NCBI GenBank assembly: GCA_018882645.1
Contig: VERM01000014.1
Coordinates: forward strand, 1 to 12,977
Direction: 5' to 3'
Source: Ferruginibacter sp.
GTDB taxonomy: Bacteria > Bacteroidota > Bacteroidia > Chitinophagales > Chitinophagaceae
DNA length: 12,977 nt
Below the pieces are notes generated by a model. It made no database searches and was not told where the DNA came from. It was given only the letters and a program-made list of their open reading frames with translations. Shown piece by piece: positions 6,371-12,977 of this stretch; within the stretch, counting starts at the first letter, position 1; every line of letters begins with the position of its first letter. Position numbers and translations under genes: made by a program.

Positions 6371-8530
6371 TTATTTCACCAGCTTGAGTTCTTTAATGAG
6401 GTTTTTTGCCCCGCCCAGTTTATCCAGGCACCAGAGCAAATATCTAACATCCAGACAAATTGTTCTGTTCAGGTCTTTATCAAATGCGAGCTTGTGACTC
6501 AATGCCTCATAATTGCCATCAAAAGCGAGACCAATTAGATTGCCATATGCATCCAAAACAGGGCTGCCACTGTTGCCCCCGGTGATATCATTTGTAGTAA
6601 TGAATGCAATCACCAGGTCTTTTCTGGCTGTATCGATATACTGACCAAAATCGCCTTTTTTAAAAAGTTCAACCTGTTTGGCCGGCAGATCAAACTCATA
6701 ATCTCCGGGTACATATTTTTCCAAAATGCCCTTAGCAGTAGTAGCATAATCATATGCGATGGCATCTTTGGGTTTATAACTTTTCACATTACCATAGCTT
6801 ACACGCATGCTGAAATTGGCATCCGGATACATTTTTTTTGCTGCCTTTGGATTTTTTTCCATGATGCCTTTCATATAACTTTTTCCCAGCTCATTATTTC
6901 TGGACACAAAAGAAGTATAAAGCGGTGCGTAATTTGTGTTGTAATTCTTTACAAATGCGGCAGTAAAATTGAATGCAGGATCATTCTGTAAAACAGACGC
7001 ATTCGGATTGGCAACGAAACCATTCCATTTGCTATCATCTAAGATAAATGTTTTGGCAAACACATCTTCAGCCCATTTTTTGTAAGTCGCCTCATCATCC
7101 AGACTTCCATAAGCAGCGATTTTATCAAATCCACCGGCAGGATGCTGGCTCTTATCTACATCATAATAAAAAGCTTTGGCAATAGACCCAAGAATTTTTT
7201 TATCGCTGGGAATATCTTCAGAAGAAAGGAATGATTTGCGTGATGCGTTTGCAGTTTCAACAGCTTTTTTAATATCCTCTGGAGAAGTGGCGGGTTTGGT
7301 CAATGAAGCTTCAAGGCTGATTAAAGAAGAGGCGAAAGCAGAAAGAGGCGAACCTAAAATACCTTCTCTGATGTACTGACGATGTTTGCTGTAAGGAGTC
7401 CATGCAGCATAATTCTTTTCGTACTCAACAAATAGGTTTTCATATTCCGCTTTGCCTCTGGCCCATTTGGTAAATTCCTCTTCATATTTTTTCTTTTGTT
7501 CGTAAGTATTAAACTTTTTCAATTGCTTCGTTTCGCCATCAAAAAATTTCCAGTAATTGGCTATGCTCGCGTAATCAGAGGCCAGTTTTAATTTAATGGC
7601 CGGATCTTTAATCATCTGCTCATGCATGAATTTCAAACGGATATCTCTCAAAGCAACCAGAGAAGGATTTTCAATGTCTGTCTTCAACTTAATCCCATAG
7701 CTGGTTTCATATCTGTTGGTGCTGCCAGGATAACCGTAAATCATAGCATAATCGCCATCTTTGAACCCCTTTAAACTAACAGGAAGAAATTTTTTAGGTT
7801 TTAATGGGGTGTTATCCAAACTATAATCAGCGGGCTTCCCATCTTTAGATGCATACACCCTGAATACGGAAAAATCACCCGTATGCCTTGGCCATTCCCA
7901 GTTGTCTGTATCTCCTCCGTATTTTCCGATGCTTTCGGGCGGTGTTGCCACCAATCTTATATCGCGGTATACTTTGTATACATACATGATGTATTGGTTG
8001 TCCTTGAACATGCTGTATATTTTCGCGGAAACACCATTCTCTTTATCCGAAACTTTATCGGTAATTTTTTTGTACACTTCCTGAATTTTAGCGGTGCGCT
8101 CTGCCCAACTCAACCCTTTCAATTCGGCTTCAACCTGTGTGGTAACATCTTCAATTCTGTCGAGAAACTGCACAGTTAATGTGGTCTTGATTTCCTTGTC
8201 TTTACTGTATGCATAAAATCCATCTCGCAAATAATTATTCTCCACAGAACTTGCAGCAGCAATGGCCCCATAACCACAATGGTGATTGGTAAAAATCAAT
8301 CCTTGATTGCTTACTATTTCACCGGTACAGCCTCCGCCAAAAATAATGATAGCATCTTTTAATGAAGATGTATTGATTGAATAAAGTTGTTTTTTGGTAA
8401 GCTTCAATCCCTTTTTAACCATATCATCATATACTTGCTGACCCAATAACATTGGCAGCCACATACCCTCATCGGCTTTGGTTTTAAGAATACTAAGCAG
8501 CAATACAACAGAAACGAGAAACTTTTTCAT
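6371..8530 (-). CDS. Secreted S46-family dipeptidyl-peptidase, DPP7-type specificity
   Basis: A serine exopeptidase that releases dipeptides from peptide N-termini in the periplasm. With the start at ATG 8530 it is 719 residues, close to DPP7 and DPP11 (about 712-720). The signal peptide is residues 1-19 (MKKFLVSVVLLLSILKTKA), giving the S46 mature start DEGMW. The triad is visible: H84 in TNHHCGYG, an Asp in DTDNWEWPRHTGDFS (probably D209), and S654 in GGNSGSPV. The residue 18 after the Ser, which sets P1 choice in the family, is Gly672 (GLAFDGNYEAL). DPP11 has Arg here and cleaves after Asp/Glu; DPP7 has Gly and prefers hydrophobic P1. A longer frame reaches 8596, but its first 22 residues would be encoded over the promoter, so 8530 is preferred. 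Confidence 0.93.
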   Translation of the reverse strand: MKKFLVSVVLLLSILKTKADEGMWLPMLLGQQVYDDMVKKGLKLTKKQLYSINTSSLKDAIIIFGGGCTGEIVSNQGLIFTNHHCGYGAIAAASSVENNYLRDGFYAYSKDKEIKTTLTVQFLDRIEDVTTQVEAELKGLSWAERTAKIQEVYKKITDKVSDKENGVSAKIYSMFKDNQYIMYVYKVYRDIRLVATPPESIGKYGGDTDNWEWPRHTGDFSVFRVYASKDGKPADYSLDNTPLKPKKFLPVSLKGFKDGDYAMIYGYPGSTNRYETSYGIKLKTDIENPSLVALRDIRLKFMHEQMIKDPAIKLKLASDYASIANYWKFFDGETKQLKKFNTYEQKKKYEEEFTKWARGKAEYENLFVEYEKNYAAWTPYSKHRQYIREGILGSPLSAFASSLISLEASLTKPATSPEDIKKAVETANASRKSFLSSEDIPSDKKILGSIAKAFYYDVDKSQHPAGGFDKIAAYGSLDDEATYKKWAEDVFAKTFILDDSKWNGFVANPNASVLQNDPAFNFTAAFVKNYNTNYAPLYTSFVSRNNELGKSYMKGIMEKNPKAAKKMYPDANFSMRVSYGNVKSYKPKDAIAYDYATTAKGILEKYVPGDYEFDLPAKQVELFKKGDFGQYIDTARKDLVIAFITTNDITGGNSGSPVLDAYGNLIGLAFDGNYEALSHKLAFDKDLNRTICLDVRYLLWCLDKLGGAKNLIKELKLVK

Positions 8531-8552
8531 TTTAATATAAATTTTTAGAGGG

Positions 8553-8560
8553 CAAACGTA
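8553..8560 (-). promoter_or_regulatory. Bacteroidota -7 promoter element for the S46 peptidase gene
   Basis: On the - strand TACGTTTG matches TAnnTTTG exactly, 22 nt upstream of the ATG at 8530, implying a 5' leader of about 15 nt. This supports the 8530 start over 8596. A -33 TTTG is not evident at 19-21 nt further upstream; the area is simply T-rich. Confidence 0.55.
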
Positions 8561-8680
8561 GTCATTTTTTTTATAAAATAAAACATGATCAACCATTATT
8601 ACTATATTTTACATACCCATTGTATTGCAGTTAAATCAAGCTTATGCTATTTTAATGTTTTAATTCATTTTTCAATGGTT

Positions 8681-8688
8681 TATATTTG
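8681..8688 (+). promoter_or_regulatory. Bacteroidota -7 promoter element for the GH3 gene
   Basis: TATATTTG matches TAnnTTTG exactly and ends 22 nt before the ATG at 8711, with a purine-rich ACAGGAA just before the start. Its position mirrors that of the element for the divergent S46 gene. It argues against the frame's upstream ATGs at 8585 and 8675. The -33 region (near 8656-8660, ATGTTT) is poor. Confidence 0.55.
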
Positions 8689-8710
8689 CTATATTTCAAA
8701 AAAACAGGAA

Positions 8711-10237
8711 ATGCCATTATTTGATATAAAGCTTCCAAAAACAATTGCCAGAGCATTGAATATCCCGGTGAAGGATGCAAGAAGGCAACAGCTTAGGGTT
8801 TTGAAAAAACTACTCAAAAAAGCTCGTTTTACAGAGTTTGGACAAAATTTTTACTTTGATGAAATATTGTTGAGTAAGCATATCGGAAAAAAATTTCAGC
8901 AAATGGTTCCTACCTACAATTATGAAACCATTTATAAAGATTGGTGGTATAAAGCATTGGAAGGTTCTCCCGACATTTGCTGGCCTGGTGTTATCAAATA
9001 TTTTGCTCTGAGTAGTGGTACTAGTGAAGCATCTAGCAAATACATTCCCGTCACAAAGGAAATGATCAGAAGCAATACCATCACCAGTCTGAAAAATCTT
9101 ATCAACCTGAAAGGATACGACAAAATTTATAAATCAGCCATGGGTAAAGGCTGGCTGATGCTGGGAGGCAGTACACAACTTCAAAAAGGACCTACATATT
9201 ATGCGGGTGATTTAAGCGGTATCCAACAAAAAAATATTCCTTTCTGGTTTCAGGGACTTGGTTTATACAAACCCGGTAAAAAAATTGCAAAAGAAAAAGA
9301 CTGGTCCAAAAAATTAGAAGAAATTGTACAAAATGCACCCAGCTGGGACATTGGTTTCATTGTGGGTATTCCCGCCTGGCTTCAAATCTGCATGGAAAAA
9401 ATAATTGAAAGGTATAAAGTCAAGCACATACATGAAATCTGGCCGAATCTCTCGGTTTATGTACACGGCGGCGTATCTATGGAGCCATACAGAAAAGGAT
9501 TTGAAAAACTCTTGGGAAAACCCATCCATTACATCGAAACTTACCTTGCCAGCGAAGGTTTTATTGCCTATCAAACGCGCCCTGAAGCAAAGGGGATGCA
9601 ACTCGAAATCAACAACAATATTTTCTTTGAATTTGTGCCTTTTGACGACAACAACTTCGATAGTGATGGCAATCTGCTGAAAAATGCACAGCCTTTGATG
9701 ATTCATGAGGTGGAAGAAAATAAGGATTATGCTTTATTGATCAGTACCAATGCCGGTTGCTGGCGCTATGAACTGGGAGATACGGTAAGATTTGTAGATA
9801 AGTCCAGAAGTGAAATCATCATTACCGGAAGAACCAAACATTTTTTAAGTCTGGTTGGAGAACACCTTAGTGTAGACAATATGAACAAGGCGATTGAAAT
9901 GGCCTCTAAAAAACTAAACATCTCAATACCCGAATATTCCGTTACGGGAATCCCTCATGGAAACTTATTTGCTCACAAATGGTATATCGCTACGAATGAC
10001 AAGGTTAATCCCAACATGCTTTCGAATGTAATAGATGAAAGTATTCAACAGCTTAATGATGATTATGTAGTGGAACGAAAACATGCCTTGAGTTCACCAC
10101 AGGTTGAAGTCTTGTCCGAAAATGTTTTCTCTGCATTTATGAAATCCAAAGGTAAGCAAGGCGGGCAACACAAATTTCCCAGGGTATTGAAGGGGAAAAA
10201 TCTGGCAGACTGGGAAGATTTCTTGAAAAAAAATTAA
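8711..10237 (+). CDS. GH3-family acyl-acid amido synthetase (adenylating)
   Basis: A 508-residue bacterial member of the GH3 family, best known from plants, where it adenylates a carboxylic acid and joins it to an amino acid. The three family motifs are present: SSGTSEASSKY (SSGTS at 101-105, phosphate loop), YLASEG (278-283) and RYELGD (YELGD at 353-357), followed by the family's TGRTKHFLSLVGEHLS segment. The N-terminus MPLFDIKLPKTIARAL fits Bacteroidota homologues. The frame extends to ATG 8585, but that 42-residue extension is hydrophobic and low-complexity, lies over the promoter at 8681, and is rejected. The substrate in bacteria is unknown. The LysE-type exporter gene 25 nt downstream probably shares its transcript, which would fit making and exporting a small amino-acid-related product; that link is inference. 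Confidence 0.88.
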   Translation: MPLFDIKLPKTIARALNIPVKDARRQQLRVLKKLLKKARFTEFGQNFYFDEILLSKHIGKKFQQMVPTYNYETIYKDWWYKALEGSPDICWPGVIKYFALSSGTSEASSKYIPVTKEMIRSNTITSLKNLINLKGYDKIYKSAMGKGWLMLGGSTQLQKGPTYYAGDLSGIQQKNIPFWFQGLGLYKPGKKIAKEKDWSKKLEEIVQNAPSWDIGFIVGIPAWLQICMEKIIERYKVKHIHEIWPNLSVYVHGGVSMEPYRKGFEKLLGKPIHYIETYLASEGFIAYQTRPEAKGMQLEINNNIFFEFVPFDDNNFDSDGNLLKNAQPLMIHEVEENKDYALLISTNAGCWRYELGDTVRFVDKSRSEIIITGRTKHFLSLVGEHLSVDNMNKAIEMASKKLNISIPEYSVTGIPHGNLFAHKWYIATNDKVNPNMLSNVIDESIQQLNDDYVVERKHALSSPQVEVLSENVFSAFMKSKGKQGGQHKFPRVLKGKNLADWEDFLKKN

Positions 10238-10262
10238 TTCACAATCAAGATCTGGCGAAAAA

Positions 10263-10889
10263 ATGATTGAAGCGGTAATTACCGGAATTTTACTTGGTTT
10301 GGCTCTGGCGCTCTCTGTGGGCCCGGTTATTTTTTCCATTATCAAAACACGAATCAATTATGGATTCAACAGTGCGCTTTCTTTTATCTCGGGCGTATGG
10401 TTTAGCGACTTGCTATGGATTTTTACAGCCAATTTCTTTGGCAACCTGTTAAAAGAACTTTTACTCTACAAAACTTCTATCGGTATTGCAGGGGGATCTT
10501 TCATGATAAGCCTCGGCATTTTTTTTCTTTTCATGAAAAAAAATAAAATCAAGCAGGAAACCGATGAATTTGATATCAAAATCGTGCGATCCAGAAATCT
10601 TCGGCTGTTTATCACGGGCTTTCTTATAAACACCCTGAATCCCGGCGTTATAGGCCTGTGGCTTGCCGCAGTGAGCCAGTCTCTTTCCAAATCATTGAAT
10701 CAAAAGATGGTCATATTCGGCACTTGCTTGCTATTGAATATACTTGCTGATTTAATTAAAATAAACCTGGCCGGGAAATTAAAAAAAATACTGACTTCTA
10801 AAAACATCAAAACGCTTAATGTCGCATCGGGAATTCTCTTTATCATTTTTGGAATTGCACTGATGGTCAATGTGATTCTTGAAAAATAA
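10263..10889 (+). CDS. LysE-family amino-acid exporter
   Basis: A 208-residue inner-membrane protein with about six hydrophobic segments (near residues 1-25, 35-60, 70-91, 113-137, 148-170 and 184-205). The N-terminal GLALALSVGPVIFSII and the central GFLINTLNPGVIGLW (NTLNPG about 123-128) are the two signature regions of LysE/RhtB translocators, which export amino acids or related compounds. Between segments 3 and 4 lies a charged cytoplasmic loop (KKNKIKQETDEFD). The ATG at 10263 follows the GH3 stop by 25 nt, so translation from the GH3 transcript is likely. The substrate cannot be predicted. A U-tract terminator starts at its stop codon. Confidence 0.88.
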   Translation: MIEAVITGILLGLALALSVGPVIFSIIKTRINYGFNSALSFISGVWFSDLLWIFTANFFGNLLKELLLYKTSIGIAGGSFMISLGIFFLFMKKNKIKQETDEFDIKIVRSRNLRLFITGFLINTLNPGVIGLWLAAVSQSLSKSLNQKMVIFGTCLLLNILADLIKINLAGKLKKILTSKNIKTLNVASGILFIIFGIALMVNVILEK

Positions 10890-10940
10890 TTTGTTGAAAC
10901 ATCTGTATTCAAAACAATATTTCAACACATCATTTTTTTT
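10889..10940 (+). terminator. Rho-independent terminator, possibly bidirectional
   Basis: Arms ATTTGTTGAAA (10889-10899) and TTTCAACACAT (10920-10930) pair over 11 positions with one mismatch around a 20-nt loop. On + the hairpin is followed after CA by eight Ts (10933-10940), which suits the end of the lysE transcript. On - the bases after the hairpin read TTATTTTTC, so it could also stop the nadR-side transcript. The arms overlap the stop codons of both convergent genes. Confidence 0.6.
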
Positions 10941-11485
10941 ACTGCGTCTATTGAAGTATCCATTCTTAAAGCATAATCACCTTTAACCTCAATCCATGGT
11001 GCCGGCTGATTTATGATAGCGTCTTTATAGTAATGATAAATTTTCATTCGCTCTTTTTCATCCGGATGTTCCCGCAAAGGATCGGGCACCCATGGTAAAT
11101 CCGGATAACACAAAAGATAAAGATCATAGCTACGTGTAGCAATAGAGGCTAGTATTGAATTATCGCAGGCATTAAACACATATTCGCTCCAAACTTTCAT
11201 GACATACATATCCGTATCAATAAAAACAGGATGAATGATTCTGTCTGTATTTTCCTCTAAAGATGATACGAAAGAATCAATGATTTCATCCTCGGCTTTC
11301 ACTTGCCCTTCCGCAATAATTTTTAAATCATCGAATCCATATTTGTGGTCCCTTTGCAAAAGATACGATCTTGCAAATTCCGGCACCCAGACCGTTTGAA
11401 AATGTGCTGCCAGCTCCTTACACAAAGTACTTTTACCGGTACATTCGGGCCCTATAACAGCGATTTTTTTTATGGCCTTTTCCAT
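10922..11485 (-). CDS. NadR-like P-loop kinase, probable ribosylnicotinamide kinase
   Basis: A 187-residue cytoplasmic ATPase/kinase. The Walker A motif GPECTGKST is at residues 12-20, and VPEFARSYL, IDTDMYVMKVW, LYLLCYPDLPW and REHPDEKERMKIYHYY match the C-terminal kinase domain of NadR, which phosphorylates nicotinamide riboside to NMN. The N-terminal HTH and NMN adenylyltransferase domains of enterobacterial NadR are absent, as is usual in Bacteroidota, so another enzyme (NadD) would finish NAD. The ATG at 11485 overlaps the end of tag by 16 nt. The pnuC transporter two genes upstream strongly supports a riboside-salvage role: the kinase would trap the imported riboside. Only the ATPase fold is certain; the substrate follows from family and context. 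Confidence 0.85.
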   Translation of the reverse strand: MEKAIKKIAVIGPECTGKSTLCKELAAHFQTVWVPEFARSYLLQRDHKYGFDDLKIIAEGQVKAEDEIIDSFVSSLEENTDRIIHPVFIDTDMYVMKVWSEYVFNACDNSILASIATRSYDLYLLCYPDLPWVPDPLREHPDEKERMKIYHYYKDAIINQPAPWIEVKGDYALRMDTSIDAVKKMMC

Positions 11486-12018
11486 GCAGGCTTTGTTTTA
11501 AGAACTTTATTGAAAACGGGACAGGATGATTCATGAGCCCCCGGCAAATAACCAGTACTCATCAAAAATTCATTGACGATTTCACCGCCGGTAAAGCGAA
11601 ATGTTTTTCTAAATAAACCAATCCATTCCTCTTTGGTTTTGGGATGATGCGCGTCTAGCCATGCTTTGAAAGATCCATGTGATTTTTTCAATACCCTAAT
11701 TGTCTGTGCGTTTGAAATGGCGGCCTCCACTTTTAATTTATTTCTGACAATCCCTGCGTCATTCAATAGTCGATTAATATCTTTCTCTTTGTACGCCGCT
11801 ACTTTTTTTATATCAAATCCATGAAATGCTTTTCGGAAATTTTCCTGCTTTTTTAAAATGGTAGTCCAGCTGAGTCCTGCCTGATTGATTTCGAGTATGA
11901 GGCGACAGAACAATTCATTGTCGTCTTCTATGGGAAAACCATAATGATGATCATGGTATTGCCTGTGCAGCAATTGATCTTCCGGTTTCATTTTTTGAAT
12001 CGCTTTGCAGTAACTCAT
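11470..12018 (-). CDS. tag: DNA-3-methyladenine glycosylase I
   Basis: Base-excision repair enzyme that removes 3-methyladenine from alkylated DNA, leaving an abasic site. The protein has 182 residues (E. coli Tag: 187). The 'zinc snap' of the family is intact: C4, H22 (QYHDHHYG), H162 and C166 (AHESSC). The active-site Glu is E43 in LEINQAGLSW, and the HhH-type core LLNDAGIVRNKLKVEAAISNA is present. The frame is open up to an ATG at 12063, but the ATG at 12018 puts the Cys at position 4 as in E. coli and gives an ATGA overlap with the pnuC stop, so 12018 is chosen. Translation is thus coupled to pnuC upstream and nadR downstream, an unexpected place for a repair gene. Confidence 0.93.
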   Translation of the reverse strand: MSYCKAIQKMKPEDQLLHRQYHDHHYGFPIEDDNELFCRLILEINQAGLSWTTILKKQENFRKAFHGFDIKKVAAYKEKDINRLLNDAGIVRNKLKVEAAISNAQTIRVLKKSHGSFKAWLDAHHPKTKEEWIGLFRKTFRFTGGEIVNEFLMSTGYLPGAHESSCPVFNKVLKTKPAWKRP

Positions 12019-12638
12019 GAGGCGTGTATTTTCTTTTTCCACGAATGCCATCCAAAAAAACATAAAATCAGTAAAGCCAAAAAATAAAAAGAGGAGAATA
12101 CATAATGCTTAACGAAATACAATGGAACAGAAACTACATTGGTAAGTGCCCACCAATACCAGTTTTCCATTTTCTTTTTGTTGATCAGCCACATGCCGGT
12201 AAATGCGGCAGCGCTGGCGAGTGCGTCGGCCCAGGGAATGATGCCTTGTAAAAAATAGGTCTTAAAATAAATCAGGCAGAAGTAAATACATGTATAAAAA
12301 AACAGAAAGAAGACGATTTGTTGTATCCATTCTTTTTGGTTTGAATAAGATATCTGTAAGGTCTTTTGACTACGAACATCTTTTTTTGCCCAATTTATCC
12401 ATCCTATTATACTCATGATGGTATAATAAATATTCACCGAAGCCTCTCCAATCAAATGACCTTCTATACTGATATAAATATAGATGAGCGTGTTGATCAA
12501 ACCGATGGGATAATACAGGATACGCTCCCTCGTTCCCAGCCATACACTCAGAATGCCTGAAATCACCGCCAGATACTCATACCAGGTTGTGTTAGATAAA
12601 TATTGGAAGAGTTGTTGTGCAAGTTGAGATAGACTCAT
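12015..12638 (-). CDS. pnuC: PnuC-family nicotinamide riboside transporter
   Basis: A 207-residue inner-membrane protein with about seven hydrophobic segments. Family signatures include WYEYLAVISGILSVWLGTRE near the N-terminus, YYPIGLINTLIYIYI, EASVNIYYTIMSIIGWINW with its WxxW-type aromatics, and ENWYWWALTNVVSVPLY. PnuC carries riboside into the cell by facilitated diffusion and depends on a kinase to trap it; the NadR-like kinase two genes downstream supplies that. The PnuT thiamine-transporter subtype is similar in sequence, but no thiamine pyrophosphokinase gene is nearby. ATG 12638 is the first start in the frame; the frame stays open further upstream through a tandem array that has no start codons. 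The array begins 7 nt upstream of the ATG, so the promoter must lie in it or beyond it. Confidence 0.9.
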   Translation of the reverse strand: MSLSQLAQQLFQYLSNTTWYEYLAVISGILSVWLGTRERILYYPIGLINTLIYIYISIEGHLIGEASVNIYYTIMSIIGWINWAKKDVRSQKTLQISYSNQKEWIQQIVFFLFFYTCIYFCLIYFKTYFLQGIIPWADALASAAAFTGMWLINKKKMENWYWWALTNVVSVPLYFVKHYVFSSFYFLALLILCFFGWHSWKKKIHAS

Positions 12639-12645
12639 TAAAGTC

Positions 12646-12977
12646 GATTTGACGATGTGCTGATGTGACGATTTGACGATGTGCTGATGTGACGATTTGA
12701 CGATGTGCTGATGTGGCGATTTGACGATGTGCTGATGTGACGATTTGACGATGTGCTGATGTGACGATTTGACGATGTGCTGATGTGACGATTTGACGAT
12801 GTGTTGATGTGACGATTTGAAGATGTGCTGATGTGGCGATTTGACGATGTGCTGATGTGGCGATTTGACGATGTGCTGATGTGACGATTTGAAGATGTGC
12901 TGATGTGGCGATTTGACGATGTGTTGATGTGGCGATTTGACGATGTGCTGATGTGGCGATTTGACGATGTGCTGATG
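12646..12977. repeat. Tandem array of 24-bp units, at least 13.8 copies, cut by window edge
   Basis: This is the only gene-free stretch over 300 nt. Thirteen full 24-bp units start at 12646 and every 24 nt after, with a 20-nt partial unit at 12958. Each unit is three related 8-mers: GATTTGAC, GATGTGCT and GATGTGAC. Only three positions vary: base 8 (C, or A in units 8 and 11), base 15 (C, or T in units 7 and 12) and base 23 (A or G). On + every frame meets a TGA in each unit. On - all three frames are open, but no ATG, GTG or TTG occurs. The pnuC-sense strand is A/C-rich with only about 3 G per unit, so its RNA would be unstructured. Units are contiguous with no spacers, so this is not a CRISPR array. 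Function is unknown. Confidence 0.95.

Noticed and set aside
8585..8710. N-terminal extension of the GH3 protein from ATG 8585
   Set aside because: It is not like the family, overlaps an exact -7 promoter motif, and would overlap the longest S46 frame.
12019..12063. Longer Tag protein starting at ATG 12063
   Set aside because: It would overlap pnuC by 49 nt; ATG 12018 gives an ATGA overlap and puts the zinc Cys at position 4 as in E. coli.
12646..12977. Possible CRISPR array from the regular repeats
   Set aside because: Units are contiguous 24-mers with no unique spacers, and no cas genes are in the window.

Overview
The window reads as a piece of a Bacteroidota chromosome, probably near Chitinophagaceae; that placement is inferred from gene content and was not searched. 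Support comes from an S46 dipeptidyl-peptidase, an M28 peptidase with an 'AQ'-type signal peptide, bacterial GH3 and ORF6N proteins, AT-rich spacers, and exact TAnnTTTG (-7) promoter motifs in place of E. coli-type boxes. No rRNA, tRNA, CRISPR array or transposase was seen.

Left part (1-2344), accessory in character. The 3' part of an ORF6N-type protein gene runs in from the left edge on +. A second, shorter ORF6N gene follows on -, then a HigB/HigA-type toxin-antitoxin pair on - (toxin first). The spacers hold a short GC-rich hairpin (1308-1324) and an approximately 88-nt imperfect inverted repeat (2224-2311), both of the dispersed-repeat sort.

Middle part (2345-10940), mostly core genes. 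A deaminase-type amidohydrolase (-) diverges from prfA, release factor 1 (+). A secreted M28 zinc aminopeptidase (+) converges on a secreted S46 dipeptidyl-peptidase (-) with DPP7-type specificity; the two would work on the same peptide pool outside the cytoplasm. The S46 gene diverges from a GH3-family acyl-acid amido synthetase, which is followed 25 nt later by a LysE-type exporter. Each side of that divergent spacer has its own exact -7 motif, which fixes shorter start sites for both genes. A U-tract hairpin at 10889-10940 ends the + unit and may also serve the convergent - unit.

Right part (10922-12977). A tight - strand operon, pnuC - tag - nadR-like, with 4-nt and 16-nt overlaps, joins nicotinamide riboside uptake and phosphorylation to a 3-methyladenine DNA glycosylase. 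Only 7 nt upstream of pnuC begins a tandem array of at least 13.8 copies of a 24-bp unit, itself made of three related 8-mers. It runs off the right edge and is the least explained structure in the window. Nothing here amounts clearly to a new defence or mobile system. The best leads are the array, the pnuC-tag-nadR coupling, the GH3-LysE pair, and a degenerate HKD-like C-terminal domain in the first ORF6N protein.
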